From an uncultured Veillonellaceae bacterium (GTDB lineage Bacteria > Bacillota > Negativicutes > Veillonellales > Dialisteraceae), in NCBI GenBank assembly GCA_958439155.1, contig CAUBUJ010000008.1, positions 1-22,403 of the forward strand: 22,403 bases of DNA, given 5' to 3'. Positions 15,183 to 21,541 of this stretch are shown in pieces. Both the position numbers and the translations under genes were made by a program. A model generated the notes under the pieces. That model worked only from the letters and a program-made list of their open reading frames with translations. It was not told where the DNA came from and searched no databases. Each line of letters opens with the position of its first letter. The first letter of the stretch is position 1.

Positions 15183-15602
15183 ATGATCGTAGGGTTTATG
15201 AATACCATCCCTTTCATCGCTTCCAGTTTCTTTACGAGAACCTTTGATGAATTCTCCAGAAGCTCGGAAGGGCGGTGGGAGAAACATGACATCATCGGGA
15301 CTAAGCCGGTACTGGAATTTGTGGGGCCTGACGTGGAAGAAATTTCTTTCAAAATGCTTCTGTCTACGACACTTGGAGTGAATCCGCTCACAGAAATTGA
15401 GCGGCTCCAGGAAATGCGGGACACCGGAACGGTATTCCCTCTGGTCATCGGAAACAAGACGGTAGGAGACAATTTCTGGACCGTCAAAAGCGTGTCCCAC
15501 AATGTGACCTTCTGGGACAAATGGGGACATCCCCTTTCGGCGGAAGCAGATGTGACGCTGCAGGAATACGCCGTGTCAGGAGGTCTGTATGGCGCAGTAT
15601 GA
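15183..15602 (+). CDS. U: Tail protein U-like (P2 GpU family)
   Basis: These 139 residues follow the GpU pattern: I-P-F-I, R-S-S-E-G-R-W-E-K-H-D-I-I-G-x-K-P-x-L-E-F-x-G-P-D, E-I-S-F-K-M-L-L, L-P-type middle with G-T-V-F-P-L-V-I-G, and S-V-S-H-N-V-T-F-W-D-K-W-G-H-P. In P2 GpU is needed for completing the tail, and the family is often placed with baseplate genes, as here. The gene follows PAAR by one base and overlaps W by 14 bases. An ATG at 15198 is a possible later start, but AGGAGG fits 15183. Confidence 0.88.
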   Translation: MIVGFMNTIPFIASSFFTRTFDEFSRSSEGRWEKHDIIGTKPVLEFVGPDVEEISFKMLLSTTLGVNPLTEIERLQEMRDTGTVFPLVIGNKTVGDNFWTVKSVSHNVTFWDKWGHPLSAEADVTLQEYAVSGGLYGAV

Positions 15603-15915
15603 CATCACCAGTGTAAGGAAAAAGAACATCGATTTCGCGCCGGCCACGGAAGTGGAAGAGATCCTCCAAAATATTCAGACCATTCTTTCTACGCTTGCGG
15701 GGAGCGTTCCTCTCGACCGGGAATTCGGCATAGAGGGGTATGTAGACCAGCCCATGGCAAAGGCGCAGGCCATGATGGCCTCGGATATTCTCATCAAGAT
15801 CAAGCGCTATGAGCCAAGAGCGGCCGTGACGTCCATTACGTTTACGCAGGAAGCGGACGGCGTATTGAAACCGAAAGTGCAGGTGAAAATCAATGATACG
15901 GAGCAGCTTGCCTGA
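15589..15915 (+). CDS. W: Baseplate wedge protein W (gp25-like)
   Basis: The 108-residue gp25-like protein belongs to the baseplate wedge and seeds sheath assembly. The hallmark V-P-L-D-R-E-F-G is at residues 40-47, and I-L-I-K-I-K-R-Y-E-P-R-A follows in the second half, both typical of the GPW_gp25 family. It overlaps U by 14 bases and J by 23 bases, which fits the compact W-J-I order of P2. Confidence 0.93.
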   Translation: MAQYDITSVRKKNIDFAPATEVEEILQNIQTILSTLAGSVPLDREFGIEGYVDQPMAKAQAMMASDILIKIKRYEPRAAVTSITFTQEADGVLKPKVQVKINDTEQLA

Positions 15916-17011
15916 AGTCGTTTTTGTAGACGCGGACAAAGACAAGGTAGAGGCAGCGGTGCTGGAAGAGTACCGGTCCATTACGGGGCGGACACTGGCC
16001 AGCGGAGATCCGGTACGGCTCTTCCTGCTGACCATCGCCAATATCATCATTCTCCAGATGAACCAGATCAATGAGACGGGGAAACAGAACCTTCTCCGGT
16101 ATGCCTCGGGAAATAATCTGGACCATATGGGGGATTTCATGGGCGTCGTACGCACACCGGCCGCGCCTGCCCATACGACAATGGAAATCACGCTTTCCGC
16201 GGAGAGAACGGCGGCGACGGTCATCCCTGCAGGGACGAGATTTACCGCGGGGGATAATGTTTTCTTCGCGCTGAAAGAAGCGGTCCTCATTCCCAAGGGA
16301 ATCCTTACAGGACAGGGCGAGGCGGAATGCCTGGCCGCAGGGCCTGTGGGAAACGGATACGAGAAAGGGAGCATTGCCACGCTGGTGGATCCCGTCCCCT
16401 ATGTGGCAGGCGTGCGGAACACCACGATTTCCGAAGGCGGCGCGGAGGAGCAGGACGACGACAGCTATCGGGAAGATATCCGGAAGGCACCGGAAAGTTT
16501 CTCAGTAGCAGGCCCGGAAGGGGCTTATGAATATTTCGCCAAGCGCGCCTCTGCCCTCATCACCGATGTGGCGGTGACATCACCGTCTCCAGGCGAGGTG
16601 GAAGTGCGGCCGCTTCTGGAAGGCGGGGCCATCCCGGGGGAAGAACTGCTCGCCCAGGTGGAAGCGGTGCTGTCCGATCAGAATGTACGGCCCCTGACCG
16701 ATCATGTGACGGTAGTTGCGCCGGAAAAGAAATCTTACGACCTGCAGGCCACCTTCTACATCGCCAGAGACGAGCAGGCCCAGGCGGAAAGCATACGGAA
16801 GCAGGTAGAAGCAGCGGCGGAAAGCTACATCGCATGGCAGAAGGAAAGGCTGGGGCGGGACATCAATCCATCGGAGCTGATCACAAGGATGGTCAACGCC
16901 GGCGCCAAGCGGGTCGTCGTGGAATCTCCCGCCTATACAGCGCTGGCAAGAACCCAGGTGGCAGTCTGCGGGACAAGCGCGGTCAGCTACGGAGGCATTG
17001 AAGATGAATGA
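15893..17011 (+). CDS. J: Baseplate assembly protein J
   Basis: This 372-residue wedge protein matches the Baseplate_J family. Early features are L-P-E-V-V-F-V-D, A-V-L-E-E-Y, L-A-S-G-D-P-V-R-L-F and L-R-Y-A-S-G-N-N-L-D-H-M-G. Later come V-I-P-A-G-T-R-F, E-G-G-A-E-E-Q-D-D-D-S-Y-R-E-D-I, A-P-E-S-F-S-V-A-G-P-E-G-A-Y and N-P-S-E-L-I-T-R-M. J anchors the tail fibres to the wedge together with I. It overlaps W and I. Confidence 0.94.
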   Translation: MIRSSLPEVVFVDADKDKVEAAVLEEYRSITGRTLASGDPVRLFLLTIANIIILQMNQINETGKQNLLRYASGNNLDHMGDFMGVVRTPAAPAHTTMEITLSAERTAATVIPAGTRFTAGDNVFFALKEAVLIPKGILTGQGEAECLAAGPVGNGYEKGSIATLVDPVPYVAGVRNTTISEGGAEEQDDDSYREDIRKAPESFSVAGPEGAYEYFAKRASALITDVAVTSPSPGEVEVRPLLEGGAIPGEELLAQVEAVLSDQNVRPLTDHVTVVAPEKKSYDLQATFYIARDEQAQAESIRKQVEAAAESYIAWQKERLGRDINPSELITRMVNAGAKRVVVESPAYTALARTQVAVCGTSAVSYGGIEDE

Positions 17012-17651
17012 ACTCGGGGAAGCCCCGGTCCTCGCGACGCTTCCAGACAATCTCCGGAGGGATGAGACCGTACGGAATATTTCCAGGGCCATAGAGAAAG
17101 AACTGGGCGAAGTCAGCCGGGCCTCTGGATTTCTTCTGCTCCTGCCGAGACTCTCCGAACTCAGCGAGACTCTCATTGACGAGCTCGCCTGGCAGTACCA
17201 TGTGGACGCCTACGACCAGACGCTTCCTATTGGGCAGAAGCGGTCCATGGTCCGACAGGCCATAGAAAGCCACCGGAAAAAAGGGACTGCCGCGGTGGTG
17301 CAGAATACCGTATCCATCATCCTGCAGGAAGGATATGTAGAGGAATGGTTCCAATACGGCGGAGAGCCTTACCATTTCCGGGTCATTCTGATCCGGGGGC
17401 CCATGGCCGGCGAGGATACGCTGAAGCGGCTGGTAGAAACAGTCAATGCGGTCAAGAATGTTCGGTCATGGCTCGACTATGTGCAGTTCTACCGGGAAAT
17501 GACAGGGACGCTCTATATCGGGAATGCCTCCTATTGCCATAAAGAAATTACGATCAACAGTGATATTTCCCAGGACTGGCGGTTTGGAAAGAGCCTCTAT
17601 GTGGAAAACGCCTCTTACGTCCACAGAGAGACCAGACTCAAAGGGAGGTGA
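17004..17651 (+). CDS. I: Tail protein I with C-terminal repeat module
   Basis: The 215-residue protein belongs to the P2 gpI family. The core includes L-A-W-Q-Y-H-V-D-A-Y-D near residue 62, R-S-M-V-R-Q-A-I-E-S-H-R-K-K-G-T-A-A-V-V and V-K-N-V-R-S-W-L-D-Y. ATG 17004 is chosen because GGAGG lies 8 bases upstream; a TTG at 16998 is too close. Residues 169-212 form a C-terminal module with two similar parts (G-N-A-S-Y-C-H-K-E-I-T-I and E-N-A-S-Y-V-H-R-E-T-R-L). The same module recurs in a fibre-region protein (21377-21508). The protein links the baseplate to fibres, so the module could be a docking surface. Confidence 0.88.
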   Translation: MNELGEAPVLATLPDNLRRDETVRNISRAIEKELGEVSRASGFLLLLPRLSELSETLIDELAWQYHVDAYDQTLPIGQKRSMVRQAIESHRKKGTAAVVQNTVSIILQEGYVEEWFQYGGEPYHFRVILIRGPMAGEDTLKRLVETVNAVKNVRSWLDYVQFYREMTGTLYIGNASYCHKEITINSDISQDWRFGKSLYVENASYVHRETRLKGR

Positions 17652-17655
17652 GACG

Positions 17656-18273
17656 ATGGTAGAAGTAGATGGTCTCAATATGACCATGTCCCAGGGAGAT
17701 GACCTGAATGTGGTACTTAACTTGGGAGACTACGAGCTGCAGGCGTCAGACAAAGTGCGATTCTCTCTCATGCCCGTCTGCGGCAGCGCGCCGGCTGTGT
17801 CGGCAGCGGCGACAGGCATCACAGGGAATAAGCTGTATATCAAGATTCCCTCCGCGATGACAAGAAAATTCCAGCCTGGCGGTTTTCTGTATGACATCAC
17901 AGTCTGCAACGCCGTCGGCGTGAAGACAGCCAATTTCCCGGCGGCAATCCGTGTGGTCTGCACAGCGCACACCATGAAAGATCTGCCGGACGTGGGCAGC
18001 GGCCCGCCGTCCATCAGTGACGGGACGGACATTCCAGAGGAAGCGGCGCCCCACATTTCCATAGATGTGCCGCCAGGCTGGGAGGATATGGAAGCGGCCG
18101 TGCAAAAGGCGAAGGCATGGGCCATGGGGGAAGAATCGCCCGATGGAGGTCAGGATGAAGACAGCCCCACAAAAGCGACGATGAGCGCGAAGCAATGGGC
18201 GCTCTACGCGAAGGAACAGGGACATGGATTACCAGCGGCGGACAATGAGGACATTGACGCCGCTTTTCAGTAA
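17656..18273 (+). CDS. Baseplate/fibre adaptor-like protein
   Basis: Of the 205 residues, about 1-105 look like a beta-sandwich resembling upper-baseplate adaptor domains of Firmicutes phages (starts G-L-N-M-T-M-S-Q-G-D-D-L). Residues about 140-195 form a charged helix region with A-K-A-W-A-M-G-E-E and S-A-K-Q-W-A-L-Y-A, a pattern frequent in tail-fibre shafts. It ends A-A-D-N-E-D-I-D-A-A-F-Q, a peptide also found in two later fibre genes. ATG 17656 has GGAGGTGA upstream; the open frame starts earlier only because it reads through the end of I in another frame. Exact family not recognised. Confidence 0.65.
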   Translation: MVEVDGLNMTMSQGDDLNVVLNLGDYELQASDKVRFSLMPVCGSAPAVSAAATGITGNKLYIKIPSAMTRKFQPGGFLYDITVCNAVGVKTANFPAAIRVVCTAHTMKDLPDVGSGPPSISDGTDIPEEAAPHISIDVPPGWEDMEAAVQKAKAWAMGEESPDGGQDEDSPTKATMSAKQWALYAKEQGHGLPAADNEDIDAAFQ

Positions 18274-18284
18274 GGAGGAACACA

Positions 18285-18995
18285 ATGGCAGAAGAAAAAG
18301 CAGTCACGCCGGCAGGGCTCAGGCATTACCATGATACTTATGTGAAAGCCGGGAAAATCCCCTATGGCGCGTATGGGAAGGCTACCGTCAAGGACGCGCT
18401 GGATGAGCTTCTCTATAAGCCGGTCGCGGTGAAAAGCTTCTCCAACAATGTAAATGTGGTGGAAAACGGACGAACCATCACCAATGTGACGCTCTCGTGG
18501 ACGCTGACCGGCGTGCCTACAGAAGTCAAAATCGGGACGGAAGCGGTAGGAACTGATCTGACGGGAAGCAAGAGCCTGACCGAGCAGAACATCAAGTCCA
18601 ACACATCCTGGACCATTACCGCCAAGGACGCGAAAGGGACGACCGCCACCAGAACGACTGGGGTTACCTTCAAAAATAAAGCTTACTGGGGCGCGGCAAA
18701 GCCTGCCGATGCGGACGCGGTAGACAGCGCATTCATTCTGGGACTTACGGGAAATACCTTCGCCGACGGATACGCCCGTGATTTCACGGTGAATGCGTCT
18801 GATGGAAATTATATTTTCTATGCCTATCCGGCGTCTTTCGGCGACGCGCCCAGGTACTTCGTCGGCGGGTTCGAAGGGGGCTTCTCCCTGTACAAGACGC
18901 TTGACTTCACCAACGCGAGCGGCGCGACCGTTTCCTATCACGTCTTCAAATCCACGAACCCCAATCTGGGGAATACCACCGTCACTGTGAAATGA
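18285..18995 (+). CDS. Tail-fibre-like protein, N-terminal module shared with a later fibre
   Basis: The N-terminal 45 residues of this 236-residue protein (A-V-T-P-A-G-L-R-H-Y-H-D-T-Y-V-K, then V-K-D-A-L-D-E-L) closely match the N-terminus of the fibre at 19903. They probably attach the protein to the same tail part. Residues about 48-128 look like an Ig-like beta domain; residues about 130-236 form a separate beta-rich domain with several aromatic residues. It lacks the shared C-terminal peptide. A receptor- or glycan-binding role is likely from context, not shown. Clear AAGGAGG before ATG 18285. Confidence 0.65.
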   Translation: MAEEKAVTPAGLRHYHDTYVKAGKIPYGAYGKATVKDALDELLYKPVAVKSFSNNVNVVENGRTITNVTLSWTLTGVPTEVKIGTEAVGTDLTGSKSLTEQNIKSNTSWTITAKDAKGTTATRTTGVTFKNKAYWGAAKPADADAVDSAFILGLTGNTFADGYARDFTVNASDGNYIFYAYPASFGDAPRYFVGGFEGGFSLYKTLDFTNASGATVSYHVFKSTNPNLGNTTVTVK

Positions 18996-19009
18996 GGAGG
19001 TGAAGAATC

Positions 19010-19885
19010 ATGGCCATTGAAATCATTGATAAGCTCAAACAGAAAAACGGCGGCGCATTCAAGCTCATGGATGCTGCAGATGTGGCATGGGATGAAGAAA
19101 CGGGCCTGGTAGAGAAGATCAACTCCATCATTGCGGCGGGAGGCAGCGGAAATTACCTGCCATTAACAGGTGGAGCCGTCACGGGAAATCTTCGAATTGA
19201 CGGAAGCGATCATCAGCTGATACTGCAGAATGGCGCCGACATCCTCATGAAGAATGCCAATGGCGCCATTACATTTAAAAATGATGACGGCAGCCAGGTG
19301 CTGGGGACGCTGACTGCAGAACAGTACACAGGAAATGCCGCGACTGCCACGCAAGCCGTCCGGGCAGCTACGGCAAACAACGCGGAACAGCTCGGCGGAC
19401 ATGGCCTGGAGTATTTCGCCACAGCCGATCAACTCAACGGCATCGCCAATGGGCTGGAATGGAAACCTTCCGCGGCGGATACGACGGCGCTCAAAGCGCT
19501 GAACGCGCCGCAGGAAGGATGGACCTGCTCTGTCGATGACACCAACGCGATCTACCGGTTCGACGCGGAAAACACCACGGAGGCTGATGCGGAAGACGGA
19601 AGCGTCATCAAAGCGGATGACGGGACGGCCGGCGCCTGGGTCAGAGTAGGAACGCCGGTATACAATCCGGCGACGCAGCAGGCAGACGGGCTCATGTCGG
19701 CTGCGGACAAGAAGAAACTGGATGGGCTCTCTAATTACGAACTGCCCGCGGCATCCACAACGGCCCTGGGCGGCATCAAAGCCGGCGAAGGAGTAAATAT
19801 CACCGCGGACGGTACCCTTTCTATTTTGCCTGGACTTCAGGCGGCAACGAATGAACAGATTGACGCGGCAATGGAAGGCGTCTGA
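19010..19885 (+). CDS. Tail-fibre protein (paralogous module, first copy)
   Basis: This 291-residue protein has a short N-terminal attachment part, the fibre motif L-P-L-T-G-G-A-V-T-G-N-L near residue 50, and a beta part with N-G-A-I-T-F. Residues 128-241 carry a module shared with the next fibre (starting L-G-G-H-G-L-E-Y-F-A-T-A-D-Q, ending D-K-K-K-L-D-G-L). After this comes T-A-L-G-G-I-K-A-G-E-G-V and the end A-A-T-N-E-Q-I-D-A-A-M, also shared with its neighbours. These features fit a trimeric elongated fibre. AGGAGGTG precedes ATG 19010. No peptidase or chaperone domain is visible at the end. Confidence 0.75.
   Translation: MAIEIIDKLKQKNGGAFKLMDAADVAWDEETGLVEKINSIIAAGGSGNYLPLTGGAVTGNLRIDGSDHQLILQNGADILMKNANGAITFKNDDGSQVLGTLTAEQYTGNAATATQAVRAATANNAEQLGGHGLEYFATADQLNGIANGLEWKPSAADTTALKALNAPQEGWTCSVDDTNAIYRFDAENTTEADAEDGSVIKADDGTAGAWVRVGTPVYNPATQQADGLMSAADKKKLDGLSNYELPAASTTALGGIKAGEGVNITADGTLSILPGLQAATNEQIDAAMEGV
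19391..19732 (+). repeat. Fibre module, copy 1 (paired with 20107-20445)
   Basis: The 114-residue coding module (residues 128-241 of the first fibre) is related to residues 69-181 of the second fibre. Shared stretches include E-Y-F-A-T-A-D-Q, P-Q-E-G-W-T, I-Y-R-F-D-A, T-A-G-A-W-V and K-K-K-L-D-G-L-S-N. The copies have diverged clearly, so the duplication or import is not recent. Confidence 0.75.
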
Positions 19886-19902
19886 TTCAAAGGAGGAACA
19901 TC

Positions 19903-20874
19903 ATGGCAACTTTTAACGCAGTCACACCGGAAGGTCTCAAACATTTTTATGACACTTATGTGGATCCAAAATTTGTGAAGGTAGACGGCGTATCTTCCCT
20001 CACCATTTCTGCAGAAAAAGTATCCTATGGAAACAGCAATGTGAAAAACGCGCTGGATTCTGTGAATGGAAAGTTTACTGGAAACGACGCCAAAAACGCC
20101 CTTGCCCTTGGCGGTCACGGCGTGGAGTACTTCGCTACAGCTGACCAGGTATCGGCGGTGACGAACAATCTGGTGTGGCGCGCTCCCGCAGCGGACGCGG
20201 AGGCCTTGAAGGCGATCGCCCATCCGCAGGAAGGATGGACCGTCTCTCTGGCGGATACCAACGGGATCTACCGCTTTGACGCAGCCAATACGGCAGCGGC
20301 CGACGACGGGAACAGGCTCTATGTTCCGGCAGACAAGACCGCAGGCGCCTGGGTGCTTCTGTCCCACATGGTATACTCCAACGCCACCGCCGACGCGGCC
20401 GGCCTCATGAGCGCCGATGATAAAAAGAAATTGGACGGCCTTTCCAATCCGGACCTCCGCCCGTACGCGAAGTATGATGCGGAAAAAGACATCAATATGA
20501 CCGATAAGCGCCTCACCTTTACAGGCGGCCTGGTCAAGAATCTGAGCGTCACCACAGGCGAAGGAGACGCCGCTGTCACCACGAACTACCTTTTCTTTGG
20601 CAACATGGTCAATACCGCGGCGGAAGGGGAAGCGGAAACTCTCACAGAAAAAGGCCTTTTCGCTTCCGGCGGGGTCGTGTACTACGGAGGCCAGGCGGCC
20701 GCCAATGAATTGGCCACAAAAAGCGACATCGCCAATAAAGTGGACAAAGTCAATGGAAAGGGACTCTCCACCAATGACTTTACCAATGAATACAAGACAA
20801 AACTGGACAGCCTTAATGAAATCCAGGCGGCCACCAATGACATGATCGACGCCGCCATGACAGCGCAGGCATAA
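19903..20874 (+). CDS. Tail-fibre protein (paralogous module, second copy)
   Basis: This 323-residue protein starts with the attachment module shared with the gene at 18285 (A-V-T-P-E-G-L-K-H-F-Y-D-T-Y-V). Residues 69-181 are the module shared with the previous fibre. Residues about 190-265 form a new beta part. A second shaft repeat G-K-G-L-S-T-N-D-F-T-N-E-Y-K-T-K-L-D-S-L follows at 286-304, common in phage fibres. The end is A-A-T-N-D-M-I-D-A-A-M-T-A-Q-A. The protein is thus a patchwork of pieces found in its neighbours. AAGGAGG lies before ATG 19903. Confidence 0.75.
   Translation: MATFNAVTPEGLKHFYDTYVDPKFVKVDGVSSLTISAEKVSYGNSNVKNALDSVNGKFTGNDAKNALALGGHGVEYFATADQVSAVTNNLVWRAPAADAEALKAIAHPQEGWTVSLADTNGIYRFDAANTAAADDGNRLYVPADKTAGAWVLLSHMVYSNATADAAGLMSADDKKKLDGLSNPDLRPYAKYDAEKDINMTDKRLTFTGGLVKNLSVTTGEGDAAVTTNYLFFGNMVNTAAEGEAETLTEKGLFASGGVVYYGGQAAANELATKSDIANKVDKVNGKGLSTNDFTNEYKTKLDSLNEIQAATNDMIDAAMTAQA
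20107..20445 (+). repeat. Fibre module, copy 2 (paired with 19391-19732)
   Basis: This is the second copy of the 113-114 residue fibre module described at 19391. The flanking sequences of the two genes differ, so the module was duplicated or exchanged as a unit. Confidence 0.75.
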
Positions 20875-20885
20875 ACGGAGGCACC

Positions 20886-21122
20886 ATGACAGAGTCGGAA
20901 TACGGTCTCATCGGCTTCGATAACGTGCGGACCACCGCGAAGGCTGCGGAGACAGAACCGGTCCGCGGTGTCACCCAGTCCTGGACCAACTACCTTTTCG
21001 CAAAGCTTCGCGCACTATTTGCGGCGAAGAATAACGCGGTCCTCACCGGCACGACCACCGCGGAGACACTGGCAGTCACCAAAGAACTGCACATCCCGGG
21101 AGGAATTATCTATTTAAAATAA
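20886..21122 (+). CDS. Short fibre-region protein, unshifted product
   Basis: This 78-residue protein starts at ATG 20886 with GGAGG upstream. The N-terminus (S-E-Y-G-L-I-G-F-D-N-V-R) is an attachment-like segment; a middle helix contains S-W-T-N-Y-L-F-A-K-L-R-A-L-F-A-A-K-N-N-A, followed by the fibre shaft motif V-L-T-G-T-T-T-A-E-T-L-A-V-T-K-E-L-H-I-P-G-G. It then stops abruptly, where fibre proteins of this type normally continue. Its stop TAA (21120-21122) follows directly on a slippery heptamer, and the -1 frame stays open for 140 more residues. Confidence 0.65.
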   Translation: MTESEYGLIGFDNVRTTAKAAETEPVRGVTQSWTNYLFAKLRALFAAKNNAVLTGTTTAETLAVTKELHIPGGIIYLK

Positions 21123-21541
21123 TCGGGTCGCAATGGAAACTGGTCATACAGAGAGGCGATGATCCGGAAATCATGGCGGCCCTGTACGAGAATGAAGACG
21201 AATGCCCCAAGCCCAATATTAGATTCTTCCGGATCGACGGAGGAATCGGGCAGGGCATGGCATACGCCAAATTGGGATCACCAGACGATCCAAAGGCGAC
21301 GCCTCTCACTGTGCGGTATGACGGGGAAACGGAAGAACTGGCAGTGCTAACCTCAGCAGATACGACCGCAGAAGGAACACTGTACCTGGGGGCAGATTCC
21401 AATTTCTACCGGAATACAGAAATCGCGCAGGACATCAGCATCAACTGGAATCTGGACGCTGTCCTCTATGAGGGAGCGCCTTTTTATACGCATAAGGAGA
21501 CAGTCATCCATGGCAAACTGGAACTCAATGACAATCACTAA
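20886..21541 (+). CDS. Fibre-region protein, putative -1 frameshift product (218 residues)
   Basis: If ribosomes slip at 21113-21119 the 78-residue protein is joined to 140 residues in the -1 frame (21119-21541). The extension reads smoothly from the junction (I-I-G-S-Q-W-K-L-V-I-Q-R-G-D-D-P-E), contains F-R-I-D-G-G-I-G-Q-G-M-A-Y-A-K-L-G, and ends with a 44-residue module also found in tail protein I. There is no good independent start: the first in-frame ATG is 21173, inside a sequence that looks conserved, with its nearest ribosome-like site 16 bases away. Alternatives are a plain frameshift mutation, a sequencing error in the A-run, or weak internal initiation at 21173 (122 residues). That the extension is a real protein part is well supported; the mechanism is inferred. 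Confidence 0.6.
21098..21122 (+). other. Candidate programmed -1 frameshift site in a fibre gene
   Basis: In order: SD-like GGGAGGA (21098-21104), 8 bases of spacer, slippery heptamer T TTA AAA (21113-21119) in correct phase (zero frame TTA AAA), and the zero-frame stop TAA (21120-21122) immediately after. An SD-like element about 10 bases upstream of the slip site stimulates -1 slipping in the E. coli dnaX gene. No strong downstream hairpin is seen; the best is a 5-bp stem about 40 bases later. Confidence 0.55.
21377..21508 (+). repeat. 44-residue module shared with tail protein I (17508-17639)
   Basis: The two copies share T-L-Y-x-G, D-I-S-x-x-W, L-Y-x-x-A-x-Y-x-H-K/R-E-T in the same order and nearly the same spacing. 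One copy ends tail protein I; the other ends the -1 frame extension of the short fibre gene. Similarity is at protein level and moderate. Confidence 0.65.

Noticed and set aside
14411..15520. Reverse-strand open frame of 369 codons across V, PAAR and U
   Set aside because: It crosses three recognised sense genes and has no protein-like motifs.
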